Assembly (NCBI GenBank): GCA_025055255.1
Contig: JANWYI010000015.1
Coordinates: 4,996 to 68,995 of the forward strand
DNA: 64,000 nt
Direction: 5' to 3'
Source of the DNA: Anaerolineae bacterium
GTDB lineage: Bacteria; Chloroflexota; Anaerolineae; Aggregatilineales; UBA2796
Below are positions 32,490 through 42,251 of this stretch, in pieces (the stretch's first letter is position 1; each line of letters begins with the position of its first letter). The translations under genes were made by a program, and so were the position numbers. The notes beneath the pieces are model-generated. The model worked only from the letters and a program-made list of their open reading frames with translations. It had not been told where the DNA came from and did not search any database.

Positions 32490-34964
32490 TCAATGGATAG
32501 ACAAAGTGCCACCATACCAGCGGACCTGCCGCACGCCACCTATGCCTGCCACAAGGCAGACTGTCTGCGGATCGTCAGGTAGCACGTCTAACATGTTGTC
32601 GTCCCAGCGCCCTTCGGCATCTTCTGCCTCAAGCCAGACGCCGCGCACAGGGCGATCTGTGCTGACTTGATAGCGTCCATCGCCGAGCGCCAAAACTTTG
32701 ACTCGTGCCGCGCTGTAGTCAACGCTGCGCGGCGGCTCTGGAAAGCGCGCTGCACGCGCTATGAGCTGCTCGCCTTGCCACAGGCGCGCCGACCAAATGC
32801 ATGAACTGTCACTAGGAGACTCTTGATCGAGCAGTGCAACTGCCTGATTAGCACCGATCTGCACAGCGCGCCGCACCTGATGCAGCAAAGTGCCGTCTAG
32901 CGACCAACAGTCAAGCGTCAAGTCAGCCTCTATCGGCTCCAGACGCGCGTTGACTGCCCAGCAGGTCACTTTTTGCCCTTCTGACCGCAAAATGAGCATC
33001 AACGGCGCTAAAGCGCGCTTAGCACGGTAGTAAGCAGGCTTGGGACGTAGGAAATAGTCTACTAGTGACCAGCTGATCACAGGATAGCAGTCGTTCAGTT
33101 GCCAGACCAGGGCGCCGCCGATGTAGCGCCTGCTTTCGCCGCGCCAGCCGAGCCGAAAGCCTTCGAAGGCTGCGGCAACAGCTTCAGCTTGGACAAATTG
33201 AGTCAGGTAGATGTAGTCAGGTAGCGACTCGGCATGACCGACGTTGCGCTCAAGGTAGTGAGCCAAGCGCATTTGCCCTTGCCCTGCCTTGTTGTGATAG
33301 CTCAACACAGCGCTCTCAAGCGTCCGCTCTTCAGGCACCGTGAATGCCTCGATAGTCGGCAAGATTGGCAGTCCTTGCATCCCGAATTCACTGACAAAGC
33401 GTCCGCTGTAGTGCGGATAATCTTGGTAGTCTGCCATGTTGCCATGCCAGATTTCCCATGTGTGCCTATCGCCAATCGTCTGATCGAACACGCTCTTGCC
33501 GCCATATGGACTGCCTTGCCAGTAAGGGCGAGTCGGATCGAGCGCGGCGCATAACTGCGGCAATAGACGCTCATAAATTTCGCGGGCAGGGAAAGCGGTC
33601 TGTGTGAAGTCGCCGTTGAAGTCGGGATCGTAGAGACCGAACGACTCAGCGATCTGATAGTCCTCGTTATTGCCGCACCAAAGCACAATGCAGGCATAGT
33701 GCCGCAACCGCTTGAGCTGTGCCGTTGCCTCAGCGCGCACATTCTCCAGAAACTCTGGATGAGCAGGATACAAGCCGCAGGCGAACATGAAATCTTGCCA
33801 GACAAGCAAGCCTAGCTCGTCACACAGCTCGTAAAACGCCTCATCCTCATAGATTCCGCCGCCCCAGACGCGCAGCATCAGCATGTTTGCCTCAACTGCC
33901 AAGCGCAGCCACTCATGATAGCGTGTCACTGTTAAGCGCGGCGTGAAGCTATCAGCTGGAATCCAGTTGGCACCGCCACAGAAAATCGGCACGTTGTTGA
34001 CCTCAAAGTAGAACGACGTCCCGTCTTGGTCGGCAAGCTGCTCTTGGACAAGGCGCACACGCCGTATGCCCAAGCGCAAATCACGCCGATCTAGTGTTCC
34101 TGCTTCTCCAATCAGCTCTGCCACAACGTGGTAGCGCGCCTGCTGACCGTAACCGTGTGGATACCAAAGGCGTGGCTGCCTGAGCGCGAAAACATGCCGC
34201 GCTTGTGACTTATCAGGCGCAATTTGCACAGATTCGATCAGCATGCCCAGTGGATCGTAAAGTGCCAAGCGGACTGCCTCTGCCTCGCCTTCGATGTGGA
34301 CAGTCGCAGTTAGCTCAGCGTAGGTCAGATCATCACTCAGCGTTGGTTGAACGTACAGTTCAGCAAGGCGCGCTTCATAGATTTCCAGGTAGGCAGGTCG
34401 CCATATGCCTGCTGTGAGCAACGTCGGTCCCCAGTCCCAGCCGTAGTGATACTGCGCCTTGCGCACGTATACACGGCTTGGATCGCCATTCCACACGCTG
34501 CGAACGCCATACTGCGCCTCAAGCGCCTTGCCGCGCCGCAAGGCTGACTCAAACCGTATAACCACGCGATTCTCGCCTTCGCGCAAGTGCGTTTTGGCTG
34601 CTATGCGCTGCGGCACGAACATATTCTGGCTGCTCAGCACATGCGTGCCGTTCAGATAGACCTCAGCGAATGTGTCCAAGCCGTCAAAGCACAAGTCAAT
34701 GTGCGGCTGAGCCAGCTGCTCGGCGCTCAGTCTGAAAGTGCATTCGTAGAGCCAGCCGCTCTCGCCAATCCATTGCACAGCTTCTTCATTCAAGCTGAAG
34801 AAAGGATCAGGAATCTGTCCGTTGCGCAGCAAGTCGAGGTGCACGCAGCCGGGCAGCTGCGCAGGCAACCAGCCTTCGGCTGACTCAAGAGCGCTGTGTA
34901 ACTCAGTCTCAGGCGCGAGCGCTTTGAAACGCGCTTGGTCAATTAAAATGCGTTGTAATGGCAT
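32490..34964 (-). CDS. GH2 beta-mannosidase
   Basis: An 824-residue cytoplasmic GH2 enzyme. The N-terminal sugar-binding domain (LPGCVHLDLLRNGQIPDPF, typical of beta-mannosidases), immunoglobulin-like domain, and barrel with WIPADSFTPR and LRVWGGGIYEDEAFYELCDELG are present. LWCGNNEDYQ holds the acid/base Glu (near residue 434) and FVSEFGMQGLP holds the nucleophile Glu (near 531). It releases mannose from the non-reducing ends of manno-oligosaccharides. It lies 9 bp after pepF and before the lacI promoter region. Confidence 0.93.
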   Translation of the reverse strand: MPLQRILIDQARFKALAPETELHSALESAEGWLPAQLPGCVHLDLLRNGQIPDPFFSLNEEAVQWIGESGWLYECTFRLSAEQLAQPHIDLCFDGLDTFAEVYLNGTHVLSSQNMFVPQRIAAKTHLREGENRVVIRFESALRRGKALEAQYGVRSVWNGDPSRVYVRKAQYHYGWDWGPTLLTAGIWRPAYLEIYEARLAELYVQPTLSDDLTYAELTATVHIEGEAEAVRLALYDPLGMLIESVQIAPDKSQARHVFALRQPRLWYPHGYGQQARYHVVAELIGEAGTLDRRDLRLGIRRVRLVQEQLADQDGTSFYFEVNNVPIFCGGANWIPADSFTPRLTVTRYHEWLRLAVEANMLMLRVWGGGIYEDEAFYELCDELGLLVWQDFMFACGLYPAHPEFLENVRAEATAQLKRLRHYACIVLWCGNNEDYQIAESFGLYDPDFNGDFTQTAFPAREIYERLLPQLCAALDPTRPYWQGSPYGGKSVFDQTIGDRHTWEIWHGNMADYQDYPHYSGRFVSEFGMQGLPILPTIEAFTVPEERTLESAVLSYHNKAGQGQMRLAHYLERNVGHAESLPDYIYLTQFVQAEAVAAAFEGFRLGWRGESRRYIGGALVWQLNDCYPVISWSLVDYFLRPKPAYYRAKRALAPLMLILRSEGQKVTCWAVNARLEPIEADLTLDCWSLDGTLLHQVRRAVQIGANQAVALLDQESPSDSSCIWSARLWQGEQLIARAARFPEPPRSVDYSAARVKVLALGDGRYQVSTDRPVRGVWLEAEDAEGRWDDNMLDVLPDDPQTVCLVAGIGGVRQVRWYGGTLSIH

Positions 34965-34973
34965 GATTCATAC

Positions 34974-36755
34974 TCACGAGATTTGTACAACCAATGTTTC
35001 AAGGTCACTGACCATGTCATCAATGATCCGCAAGCCTTGTTGCCAAAAACTTGGATCGGTCAAGTCAACGCCTACTTTAGCAAGGATGCGCTCAGGCGAA
35101 TCCGAGCCGCCGCTCTCCAGCACCTCTAGGTAACGCGGCACGAAAGGTGCACCTTCCTGCTTATATTTGCTGAAAAGCGCCAAGACCAACAGCTCGCCGA
35201 AGGCGTAGGCGTAGACATAGCCCGGCACTCGTACAAAATGCGGTACGTAGCTCCACCAGATGCCGTAATCTTCGCGCAATGTCAAGCTCTCGCCGAACAT
35301 GGCGCGCTGAGTCTGCAGCCACAGCGCATTGAAGCGCTCGACTGAGAGTTCGCCTTCCTCGCGGCGCGCTGTATGAATGGCGTGTTCGAAACGGTTCATG
35401 CTGATCTGGCGGAAGACTGTGGCAAAGGTGTCTTCGATCTTGTTAGCGAGCATCGCTAAGCGTACAGCAGGGTCGCTCTCACGCACCATCAAGTCATTGA
35501 AAACCAACATCTCGCCGAAGACAGACGCCATCTCAGCTGTGGTCAGCGGCGTGTGCGCGCCAAAAACGCCGTGTGGACGTGAGAGATACTGATGGACGCC
35601 ATGACCAAGCTCATGAGCGAGTGTCATGACGTCGCGCACACTACCTGTGTAGTTGAGCAAGATGAATGGATGTGCGCTCGGTATGCTGGAATGTGCGAAG
35701 GCGCCACCGCTTTTATTCGGCATGACAGGCGCGTGAATCCAGCGCTTGTCGAAAAATTCGCGTGCAATGTCTGCCATGCGCGGCGAGAATGCGCTGAAAG
35801 CGTCCAGTACGATTTGACGCGCCGAGTCCCATGCATAGTATGACTCGGCGCTAGGCAACATAGCGTAGCGATCATAATCAAAGAGTTCGTCTAGACCGAG
35901 CAAGCGTCGCTTGATCTGGTAGTAGCGCTGCACGATGTCGTAGCGACTCGTCACAGCGTCCACGAGAGCTTGAACTGCCTCATCAGTCGTCTCGTTAGCA
36001 AGGTTACGCGCGCTGATCCACGTCGGGTACTTGCGCAGGCGATCTTCACTGGCTTTGTCCGCTAGGAGTGTGTTGAAAATGTAGCTGAGTGTGCGTAAAT
36101 GTGGACGCAAGCCTGCAGTAACTGAGTCAGCGGCGCGCTTGCGCACGTCGCGCTCAGGCGAGTAGAGTTGGCGCAAGACAACCGCTTGTGGCACTTGCTG
36201 ACCATCCCATTCATAGCGAATGCTGTTGACAGTCTCCTCGAAGAAGCGCGTCCAGGCTTGCCAACCGGTGACAGATTTCTCGTTTAGGATTCTTTCTTCA
36301 GGTTCGCTCAGCAGGTGCGGACGGTAGCGCAGCTGCTTGCGCAGATGATGACGGTATCGGTTAAGCGCAGGATCATCGCTAACCTTAGCACCTTCCTCGC
36401 TGACCTGTGTCCATTCCAGCATGAAGAAGAGCAGAGTCTGGTCGAGTTTTGAGTCTGCCTCGCGCACGCGCTGTAGCAATGCGCCGCGCTTCGGATCGGC
36501 TGTATCAGTTGTCCAGTGTAAGGTTACAAAAGAGCTGACTTTACCGATTGTCTCGTAGATTGCCTCTAATTCATGCAGCGCCTCAGCCAATTCTGAAGCG
36601 CTCAGACTCGTCACGCGCCCGCGATAGCGCTCGGCAAAGCGCTCAGCTTGTGCCTGTACTTCGATAAGATCGCGCTCTAAAGCAGGATCATCAGGACTGG
36701 CATAAAAGATGCTCAAGTCCCAGATCACGTTTTCAGCACCAGTTTGCTTGCTCAC
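34974..36755 (-). CDS. pepF: Oligoendopeptidase F (M3B)
   Basis: A 593-residue zinc peptidase of the M3 family. The motif LAHELGHGVHQYLS (HExxH) with a downstream Glu in TTAEMASVFGEM supplies the metal site. The length is usual for PepF. GTG 36755 is preferred over TTG 36797: GAGG lies 6 nt before the GTG, and the TTG overlaps the likely -10 box. It cleaves short oligopeptides in the cytoplasm. It may be co-transcribed with the beta-mannosidase gene. Confidence 0.93.
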   Translation of the reverse strand: MSKQTGAENVIWDLSIFYASPDDPALERDLIEVQAQAERFAERYRGRVTSLSASELAEALHELEAIYETIGKVSSFVTLHWTTDTADPKRGALLQRVREADSKLDQTLLFFMLEWTQVSEEGAKVSDDPALNRYRHHLRKQLRYRPHLLSEPEERILNEKSVTGWQAWTRFFEETVNSIRYEWDGQQVPQAVVLRQLYSPERDVRKRAADSVTAGLRPHLRTLSYIFNTLLADKASEDRLRKYPTWISARNLANETTDEAVQALVDAVTSRYDIVQRYYQIKRRLLGLDELFDYDRYAMLPSAESYYAWDSARQIVLDAFSAFSPRMADIAREFFDKRWIHAPVMPNKSGGAFAHSSIPSAHPFILLNYTGSVRDVMTLAHELGHGVHQYLSRPHGVFGAHTPLTTAEMASVFGEMLVFNDLMVRESDPAVRLAMLANKIEDTFATVFRQISMNRFEHAIHTARREEGELSVERFNALWLQTQRAMFGESLTLREDYGIWWSYVPHFVRVPGYVYAYAFGELLVLALFSKYKQEGAPFVPRYLEVLESGGSDSPERILAKVGVDLTDPSFWQQGLRIIDDMVSDLETLVVQIS

Positions 36756-36796
36756 TGAAAGCCTCAATCTTTCTGAATAGTCGTTTGATTGGCTCA

Positions 36797-36826
36797 AGTA
36801 TACGCCTTAACAGTTGAAGGTGTCTA
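36797..36826 (-). promoter_or_regulatory. Putative pepF promoter
   Basis: On the minus strand TAGACA (36826-36821) is 18 bp from TATACT (36802-36797). Transcription would begin near 36790, which excludes the upstream TTG as a start. Confidence 0.6.
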
Positions 36827-36897
36827 GACGCAGGCAGAATTGGGCAAGCGTGCTGCCATCTAGCTCGTCAAAATGTGATCAGCCGAGCATCACTGGC

Positions 36898-36926
36898 TTG
36901 ACAAGCCTCTCAATATGATATCCAAT
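36898..36926 (+). promoter_or_regulatory. Putative promoter with TTGACA and the shared TGATATCCAAT element
   Basis: TTGACA at 36898-36903 and TCCAAT at 36921-36926 are 17 bp apart. The spacer reads AGCCTCTCAATATGATA; the atpC site has GAGCACTCAACTTGATA at the same spacing. It lies 39 bp before the ATG at 36965. Confidence 0.5.
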
Positions 36927-36964
36927 GGTGAGCGCGTAGCGCAGACATCCTCAGGAGAGAGTCT

Positions 36965-37474
36965 ATGAGCAGCTCAGTACGCGGACCGCAGCAAGTAGAC
37001 GTGAACGTCGCCATTTTAACCGCTGCTTTCCAGATTCGCGGCAAAATGCCGACCTTCGGCACGTTCCTGACGTTCATCAACGATGACCAGAAGCCGACAC
37101 TCACAGTCACTAATGCTGTTGTGCTAGGTGTACATGCCAGCAATCCAGCTGCACAAATGGTGCAGCCAGAGATGATCGTTATGAAGCGCGCTATCCAGGT
37201 CTTGGCACTAGAGAGCGCGCCGCCTTCGGGAGTCGTGCTCTCGCCGCGTAGCGAGTCGCTCATGCTCTACACGGAGCAGTACGCCATTATGGGACGTTGG
37301 CATATGTCGCCAGATATGCGCGTCCAAGACTTTGTGGACGCCACGACTTCACAGTTCCTGCCTGTGAGCAACGCGCGCATTTACACGCTCTTTCAAGCGC
37401 GGCAGGGTATTATTCCTGCTACACAGCTTGCCTTTGTGCACCGCAGTGCCGTACAGAGCTATCACAAGGCTTGA
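36965..37474 (+). CDS. Uncharacterised protein
   Basis: A 169-residue soluble protein with a good ribosome site (AGGAGAG about 7 nt before ATG). No signal peptide or long hydrophobic segment. It has repeating hydrophobic strands (VNVAILTAAFQIRG, PTLTVTNAVVLGV, GVVLSPRSESLMLYTEQYAIMG and ARIYTLFQAR) that suggest an all-beta or alpha/beta fold with two similar halves. I do not recognise the family. It has its own promoter, shared in type with atpC, and faces the TPR and rsmG genes on the same strand. Confidence 0.75.
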   Translation: MSSSVRGPQQVDVNVAILTAAFQIRGKMPTFGTFLTFINDDQKPTLTVTNAVVLGVHASNPAAQMVQPEMIVMKRAIQVLALESAPPSGVVLSPRSESLMLYTEQYAIMGRWHMSPDMRVQDFVDATTSQFLPVSNARIYTLFQARQGIIPATQLAFVHRSAVQSYHKA

Positions 37475-37608
37475 GTGTGCCGCTTGGTCAACAGCGTAGA
37501 GGCGACACTTGTTAAATTTACTGAAAGTATTGTTCAAGGAGCGCTTGCAGGACAAGTTTTTTTCAGTCAAAATGAGTGTGCAAGTATGGATTAAAAACTG
37601 CGCAAGTT

Positions 37609-38919
37609 ATGCTTCGGAAAACGTCGCAACCGACGGATGATTACGGACGTGCAGAAGTCATGCTTGGGCGCGCCACAGCTGCCTACCGCGCTGCGCACTA
37701 CCTCGACGCTTTGACACACACACAAGAGGCGCTACAGCTGATTCGTCAAAATCTAGAGCGCGAGCCACGTTGGGCGCTGCTGCTTGACCAAGCGCACAAG
37801 CGCATTGTTGAATGCTATGATCGGCTCACAGACTTTGCTCAGATGCAGCAAGCGCTTGAGGCATGGGCGAGCGAGACGAAACGCCCTGAGGGAAAAGTAG
37901 AAAATTTGGCGCTCTGGGCGCGGATGTACTATCGGCGTGGCGAGTATGAGCAGGCATTTCGCACACTTGATGAAGCTACAAGCCTGACACAGAGTTGTGG
38001 CTATGCAGCAGGTCTGGCAACTGTGCTGCGCTTCCGCGCCGATGTGCTGTGGCTATCAGGCGAAGTTGAGCGCGCCATCTCAACGGCGCAGCAAGCCTTA
38101 GCGCTCTTCGAGCGTATTGACAATCCTGAAGGACGTGCGCGCACACTCAACACGCTTGGCATTGGCTACACTTATCTGGGCGACTACTATCAAGCAATCG
38201 TGCATTGGCTGCGCTCTATTCAGCTCTACGACGCTCTTGATGAGCGGCACGGCTTGAGCATCGTCTGCAGCAACATTGGCGAAGCCTATCAGCAGCTGTA
38301 CGCCATGCGTACAGCGCTTTTCTATCATCAACGCGCTCTTGACCTGCTGGAAGGCAAAGCAAATAGCGACATTCTGCGCAATCTAGGCGTAGATTTAGTC
38401 GCCACTGGTCGCGTTGAGGAAGGCTTGGCGCATCTTGAGCGCGCTGTGCAGATTGCCAGAAGCAATGGTGAAATGGATAACTTGCTGCAAGCGCTTGCCA
38501 GCCTTGCCGAAGCCTATTGGCAACTCGAAAACTACGAACGAGCTAAGCCCGTTGCCCTTGAGCTGCTCACCCTGGCGCGAGAGCGTCACGCTAGGCGCCA
38601 CTTGTTGCGCGCTGAGCTGGTGCTTGGCTACTGCGCGCTCGCGGCGAGCGACTACGCAAAGGCGCATGATTATTTCCATGAAGCCTTCGTTGAGTCACAG
38701 GCGACGTCGGATCGCGCGCTGATTTGGCGCGCACATGCTGCTCTGGCTGATGTCTTCAGCCACACACAGCCTGAGGCAGCTACCATGCACTACAGCATTG
38801 CTGCTGATATCCTTGAGCAGATCGCTAAGAGCATCGGCGATATGCAGCTGCGCGAGACTTTTTACAGCGCGCCGCTCGTCGCTAGAGTGTTAAAGGCGGC
38901 TGCGCAGCGTCACTTGTAA
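37609..38919 (+). CDS. TPR-repeat protein
   Basis: A 436-residue all-helical protein made of about ten tetratricopeptide repeats of 34-40 residues, such as ARTLNTLGIGYTYLGDYYQA, LSIVCSNIGEAYQQLYAMRT and LLQALASLAEAYWQLENYER. The pattern resembles the TPR arrays attached to MalT/LuxR-type regulators, but no DNA-binding or NTPase domain is present. ATG 37609 is preferred; GTG 37576 would add 11 residues. Neither has a strong ribosome site. rsmG starts 2 bp after its stop, so the two are coupled. Confidence 0.82.
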   Translation: MLRKTSQPTDDYGRAEVMLGRATAAYRAAHYLDALTHTQEALQLIRQNLEREPRWALLLDQAHKRIVECYDRLTDFAQMQQALEAWASETKRPEGKVENLALWARMYYRRGEYEQAFRTLDEATSLTQSCGYAAGLATVLRFRADVLWLSGEVERAISTAQQALALFERIDNPEGRARTLNTLGIGYTYLGDYYQAIVHWLRSIQLYDALDERHGLSIVCSNIGEAYQQLYAMRTALFYHQRALDLLEGKANSDILRNLGVDLVATGRVEEGLAHLERAVQIARSNGEMDNLLQALASLAEAYWQLENYERAKPVALELLTLARERHARRHLLRAELVLGYCALAASDYAKAHDYFHEAFVESQATSDRALIWRAHAALADVFSHTQPEAATMHYSIAADILEQIAKSIGDMQLRETFYSAPLVARVLKAAAQRHL

Positions 38920-38921
38920 CC

Positions 38922-39638
38922 ATGTCTGAGCGCTTAGCAGCGTATGCGCAGCAACTGTTCAACTTGACGCTTTCAGAGGCGCAACAGGCTCAGTTTGCGC
39001 GGTATGCGGCTGAGCTGGAGACTTGGAACAAGTCGCGCGCTAACTTGACCGCGATCACAGGCGCCGAGGCGATTGAAGTACGCCACTTTCTCGACTCGCT
39101 CTCACTTTTGAGCGCCCTAGACATTCCGCATGGCGCGCGCCTAGTTGACGTTGGCACAGGCGGCGGCTTTCCCGGCGTGCCGCTCAAAATTGTGCGCTCT
39201 GACCTGCGTCTAGCCTTGTTAGAGGCAACGGGCAAAAAGATCGCCTTTTTGCAGCATTTGGCGAACGTTCTGCAGCTCTCTGACATACAATTCTTGAACG
39301 CGCGTGCTGAAGAGGCAGGTCACATGCCTGAGCAGCGCGAAAGCTACGATGTTGTTGTGGCGCGCGCTGTGGCGCTGATGCCAATTTTGATGGAATACCT
39401 GCTGCCTTTGGCGCGCGTCGGCGGCGTGTGTGTAGCGATGAAAGGCGAGAGCGCCCAGCGCGAGACAAATGAGGCAGCTAATGCGCTGCGCATTCTCGGC
39501 GGCAAGGTTTCACGGATCGTGCCGATTCAGCTGCCCAAAGTCGCCGAGACGCACCATTTGGTCATCGTTGAGAAAGTTGCGCCGACGCCGCCTGCTTATC
39601 CGCGCAAGCCCGGCATACCTGCCAAAAAACCGCTCTAA
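38922..39638 (+). CDS. rsmG: 16S rRNA (guanine527-N7)-methyltransferase
   Basis: A 238-residue SAM-dependent enzyme. [30 protein letters not shown] (SAM loop) and [13 protein letters not shown] are diagnostic of RsmG/GidB. It ends with a Pro-rich tail ([18 protein letters not shown]), typical of this family. Its stop shares 4 nt (CTAA) with the convergent topoisomerase gene. It is not next to mnmG/gidA, its common neighbour. Confidence 0.95.
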   Translation: MSERLAAYAQQLFNLTLSEAQQAQFARYAAELETWNKSRANLTAITGAEAIEVRHFLDSLSLLSALDIPHGARLVDVGTGGGFPGVPLKIVRSDLRLALLEATGKKIAFLQHLANVLQLSDIQFLNARAEEAGHMPEQRESYDVVVARAVALMPILMEYLLPLARVGGVCVAMKGESAQRETNEAANALRILGGKVSRIVPIQLPKVAETHHLVIVEKVAPTPPAYPRKPGIPAKKPL

Positions 39639-42133
39639 GCTGTTGGCTCATTAGCGCCGTTTGAACCTTGTGACGGCAATGGCTCTGGACGCGGCACGAT
39701 TTGCGTAACAGCGCAGACCTTGTCGCCACGGCTCAAGCGGACGCCGACCAAGTCTCCGTTGAGGTCGCGCCTGCCGTGTGGTGCGTCGCGGAATTTGACC
39801 ACGCGGAAGCGCCCTTGCGCTGTCAGCACAATCACAAGGTCGTTCAAAGTGCCGATAGTTGCCGCAGCAACGCGGTCGCCCGGCCTGAGACGCATAGTCA
39901 GTGCGCCCGCGCCGCCGCGCCCTTGCACAGGATATTCTGCCATTGGTGAGCTTTTCGCAGTGCCGCTCTCGGTCACTGTCCAAAGCGCACCATCAGGACG
40001 TACAATCTGCGCGCTCACTACTCTATCGCTCTCACTCAGCCGAATGCCGCGCACGCCGCCTGCCGCTAAGCCTGTCGGACGCACCTCTGAGAGCCTGAAG
40101 CGAATGGCTTGCGCCTCAGCCGTGACCAAGACTGCCTCGTCCTCCTCGCGCGAAAAATGCGCTGCGATCAGCCGATCTTCGCCTAGGTTGATGATGGTGA
40201 CAGCGCGCGCCGAGAGCGCAGGCAGATCGGCAAGGCGCAGCCGCTTGACCGCGCCGCCTTCGGTCGCCAAGAACAGGTAGCTTTCCCTGTAGCTGGGTAA
40301 CAAGCTGAGCGCGCCGATCACCTGCCCGCTCTCGCGCAAGTCGCACATTGAGACAACGTCGCCGCCTTCGCTTGGCTCATCAGTCAGCGGCAAGGTCTGG
40401 ACAGGGACAGTTGCAGCGCGTCCGTCAGAAGTGAACAGGTACAGGATGTCAGCTGTGTTGCTACGCAGCAGGAAGCGCGGCGGATCCTGAGTCTGTGACG
40501 TGATCTTCGGCGGCGCGTCTTGATAGGTGCGGCTGATCTTGCCGCTGTGCGTCAAGGCGACCCAAGTGCTTTCAGAGTGCGCCAGCAGGTCTTCAGGACG
40601 CACGTCTGATGCAGTGCCGCTTAAGATCGTGGTTCGGCGCGGATCGGCGTAGCGCTTTTTAATGTCTAGCAGTTCCTCAGCAATTGCTTTGCGCATCAGC
40701 TTTGGATTCGCAAGGAGCTGCTCAAGGTGAGCGATCTGTGTCTGCTTTTCACGATACTCAGCCTGAATTTTCTCTTGCTCCAGTGCCGCGAGACGGCGCA
40801 ATTGCAAGTCCAAGATTGCGCTCGCCTGCACCTCTGAGAGCCCGAATTGGTACATCAGCGCGCCGCGTGCCTCGTCGCTGCTCTCACTCTCACGGATAAC
40901 GCTGATGACTCGATCCAGAAAACGCAAGGCGATCAGCAAGCCTTCGAGGACGTGCGCGCGTGCGCGTGCGTGCGCTAGGTCGTGCAGTGAGCGCCGACGC
41001 ACAACTTCTAGGCGATGGTCAAGGTAGACGCGCAGTACCTGCTTGAGCGTGAGCATGCGCGGCTCACCATCTACCAGTGCCAGCATGATCACGCCGAAAG
41101 TGCTCTGCAGCGGCGTGTGTTTGAACAGGTCTTTAAGGACATCAGCAGGATCGGCATTGCTCTTGCACTCGATTACGACGCGCAAGCCTTGCCGATCCGA
41201 CTCATCGCGCAAATCGCTGATGCCGTCAATTTTTCCGTCACGCACGAGGTCAGCGATGCGCTCTAGCAAGCTGTTCTTGTTGATCTGATATGGAATCTCA
41301 CTGACAACGATGCGCGTCTTGCCGCGCTCCAGACTTTCTATGTGGACTTTAGCGCGCACAGTCAGCTTGCCGCGTCCAGTGGCATAGGCTGCGACCAGCA
41401 TATCTTCGTACTCAGTGGCACTTTTGCCGTCGCCGCCGCGAAAGAGCAAGCCGCCTGTGGGAAAATCCGGACCTTTGATGAAGCGCAGCAGGTCATGGAC
41501 ATCTATCTCATCGAGACGTTCCCAGTTGCTGAGCATATAGACCAGTGCATCGCATACTTCGCCAAGGTTATGTGGCGGCACGTTCGTACTCATGCCGACG
41601 GCAATGCCGCTTGAGCCATTGACCAACAAATTAGGTATCGCAGCAGGCAAAACAGCTGGCTCTTTCAGTGAGCCGTCAAAGTTATCCACGAAGTCAACCG
41701 TGTCGCGCTCAATATCGGTCAATAGCTCCATGCCAATCGGCGTCAGGCGCGCCTCTGTGTAGCGCATGGCGGCAGGCGAGTCGCCGTCAATGCTGCCGAA
41801 ATTGCCTTGTCCATCTACCAGCTCGTAGCGCACAGAGAAATCTTGGGCAAGGCGCGCCATTGCCTCGTAGATGGCTTGGTCGCCGTGCGGATGAAACTTG
41901 CCCAGCACTTCGCCGACGATACGTGCGCTCTTCTTGTAGGGCGCCTCTGGACGTAAGCCCATGTCATGCATGACGTAGAGAATGCGCCGCTGAACAGGCT
42001 TCAAGCCGTCGCGCGCATCGGGCAAGGCGCGGGCGACGATCACGCTCATGGCGTAGTCGAGGTATGCCTCGCGCATTTGCTCATCAATGTTCACAGGTCT
42101 GATCGAGCCAATAGTTGGTGTCGTCACGGGCAT
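39635..42133 (-). CDS. gyrA: Type II topoisomerase subunit A (GyrA, or ParC)
   Basis: An 832-residue subunit. [36 protein letters not shown] and [10 protein letters not shown] (catalytic Tyr125) build the cleavage domain; the C-terminal third is a beta-pinwheel. The GyrA box, normally QRRGGRG, reads QGRGGAG, so the wrapping signature is degenerate and a ParC assignment is possible. At the quinolone pocket, the positions matching E. coli Ser83 and Asp87 are Gln86 and Glu90. ATG 42133 follows GAGAAAA; longer starts would fall in the promoter. Confidence 0.9.
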   Translation of the reverse strand: MPVTTPTIGSIRPVNIDEQMREAYLDYAMSVIVARALPDARDGLKPVQRRILYVMHDMGLRPEAPYKKSARIVGEVLGKFHPHGDQAIYEAMARLAQDFSVRYELVDGQGNFGSIDGDSPAAMRYTEARLTPIGMELLTDIERDTVDFVDNFDGSLKEPAVLPAAIPNLLVNGSSGIAVGMSTNVPPHNLGEVCDALVYMLSNWERLDEIDVHDLLRFIKGPDFPTGGLLFRGGDGKSATEYEDMLVAAYATGRGKLTVRAKVHIESLERGKTRIVVSEIPYQINKNSLLERIADLVRDGKIDGISDLRDESDRQGLRVVIECKSNADPADVLKDLFKHTPLQSTFGVIMLALVDGEPRMLTLKQVLRVYLDHRLEVVRRRSLHDLAHARARAHVLEGLLIALRFLDRVISVIRESESSDEARGALMYQFGLSEVQASAILDLQLRRLAALEQEKIQAEYREKQTQIAHLEQLLANPKLMRKAIAEELLDIKKRYADPRRTTILSGTASDVRPEDLLAHSESTWVALTHSGKISRTYQDAPPKITSQTQDPPRFLLRSNTADILYLFTSDGRAATVPVQTLPLTDEPSEGGDVVSMCDLRESGQVIGALSLLPSYRESYLFLATEGGAVKRLRLADLPALSARAVTIINLGEDRLIAAHFSREEDEAVLVTAEAQAIRFRLSEVRPTGLAAGGVRGIRLSESDRVVSAQIVRPDGALWTVTESGTAKSSPMAEYPVQGRGGAGALTMRLRPGDRVAAATIGTLNDLVIVLTAQGRFRVVKFRDAPHGRRDLNGDLVGVRLSRGDKVCAVTQIVPRPEPLPSQGSNGANEPTA

Positions 42134-42199
42134 TTTTCTCGCATGCTTCTGATCCCAAACGGACTGAATGATAAGATAGCAGCGCTCTCTCTGCCAAAA

Positions 42200-42211
42200 G
42201 AACGTTTGTTC
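42200..42211. promoter_or_regulatory. LexA (Cheo-box-like) palindrome in the gyrA promoter
   Basis: On the minus strand GAACAAACGTTC fits the core of the Gram-positive LexA box (GAACRNRYGTTC), with flanking A and T instead of C and G. It starts 2-3 nt past the -10 and would overlap the transcription start. Confidence 0.5.
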
Positions 42212-42213
42212 TG

Positions 42214-42242
42214 AATATAGCACAGGTCAGTGTGCAGAGCAA
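42214..42242 (-). promoter_or_regulatory. Putative gyrA promoter
   Basis: TTGCTC (42242-42237) and TATATT (42219-42214) are 17 bp apart on the minus strand; the -10 is extended (TGC). The transcript leader would be about 75 nt. Confidence 0.55.
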
Positions 42243-42251
42243 GTGGCACTT

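Noticed and set aside
37507-37563. Terminator after the unknown gene (CTTG-CAGGA-CAAG followed by seven T)
   Set aside because: The stem has only 4 bp; the T-tract alone is not enough support.
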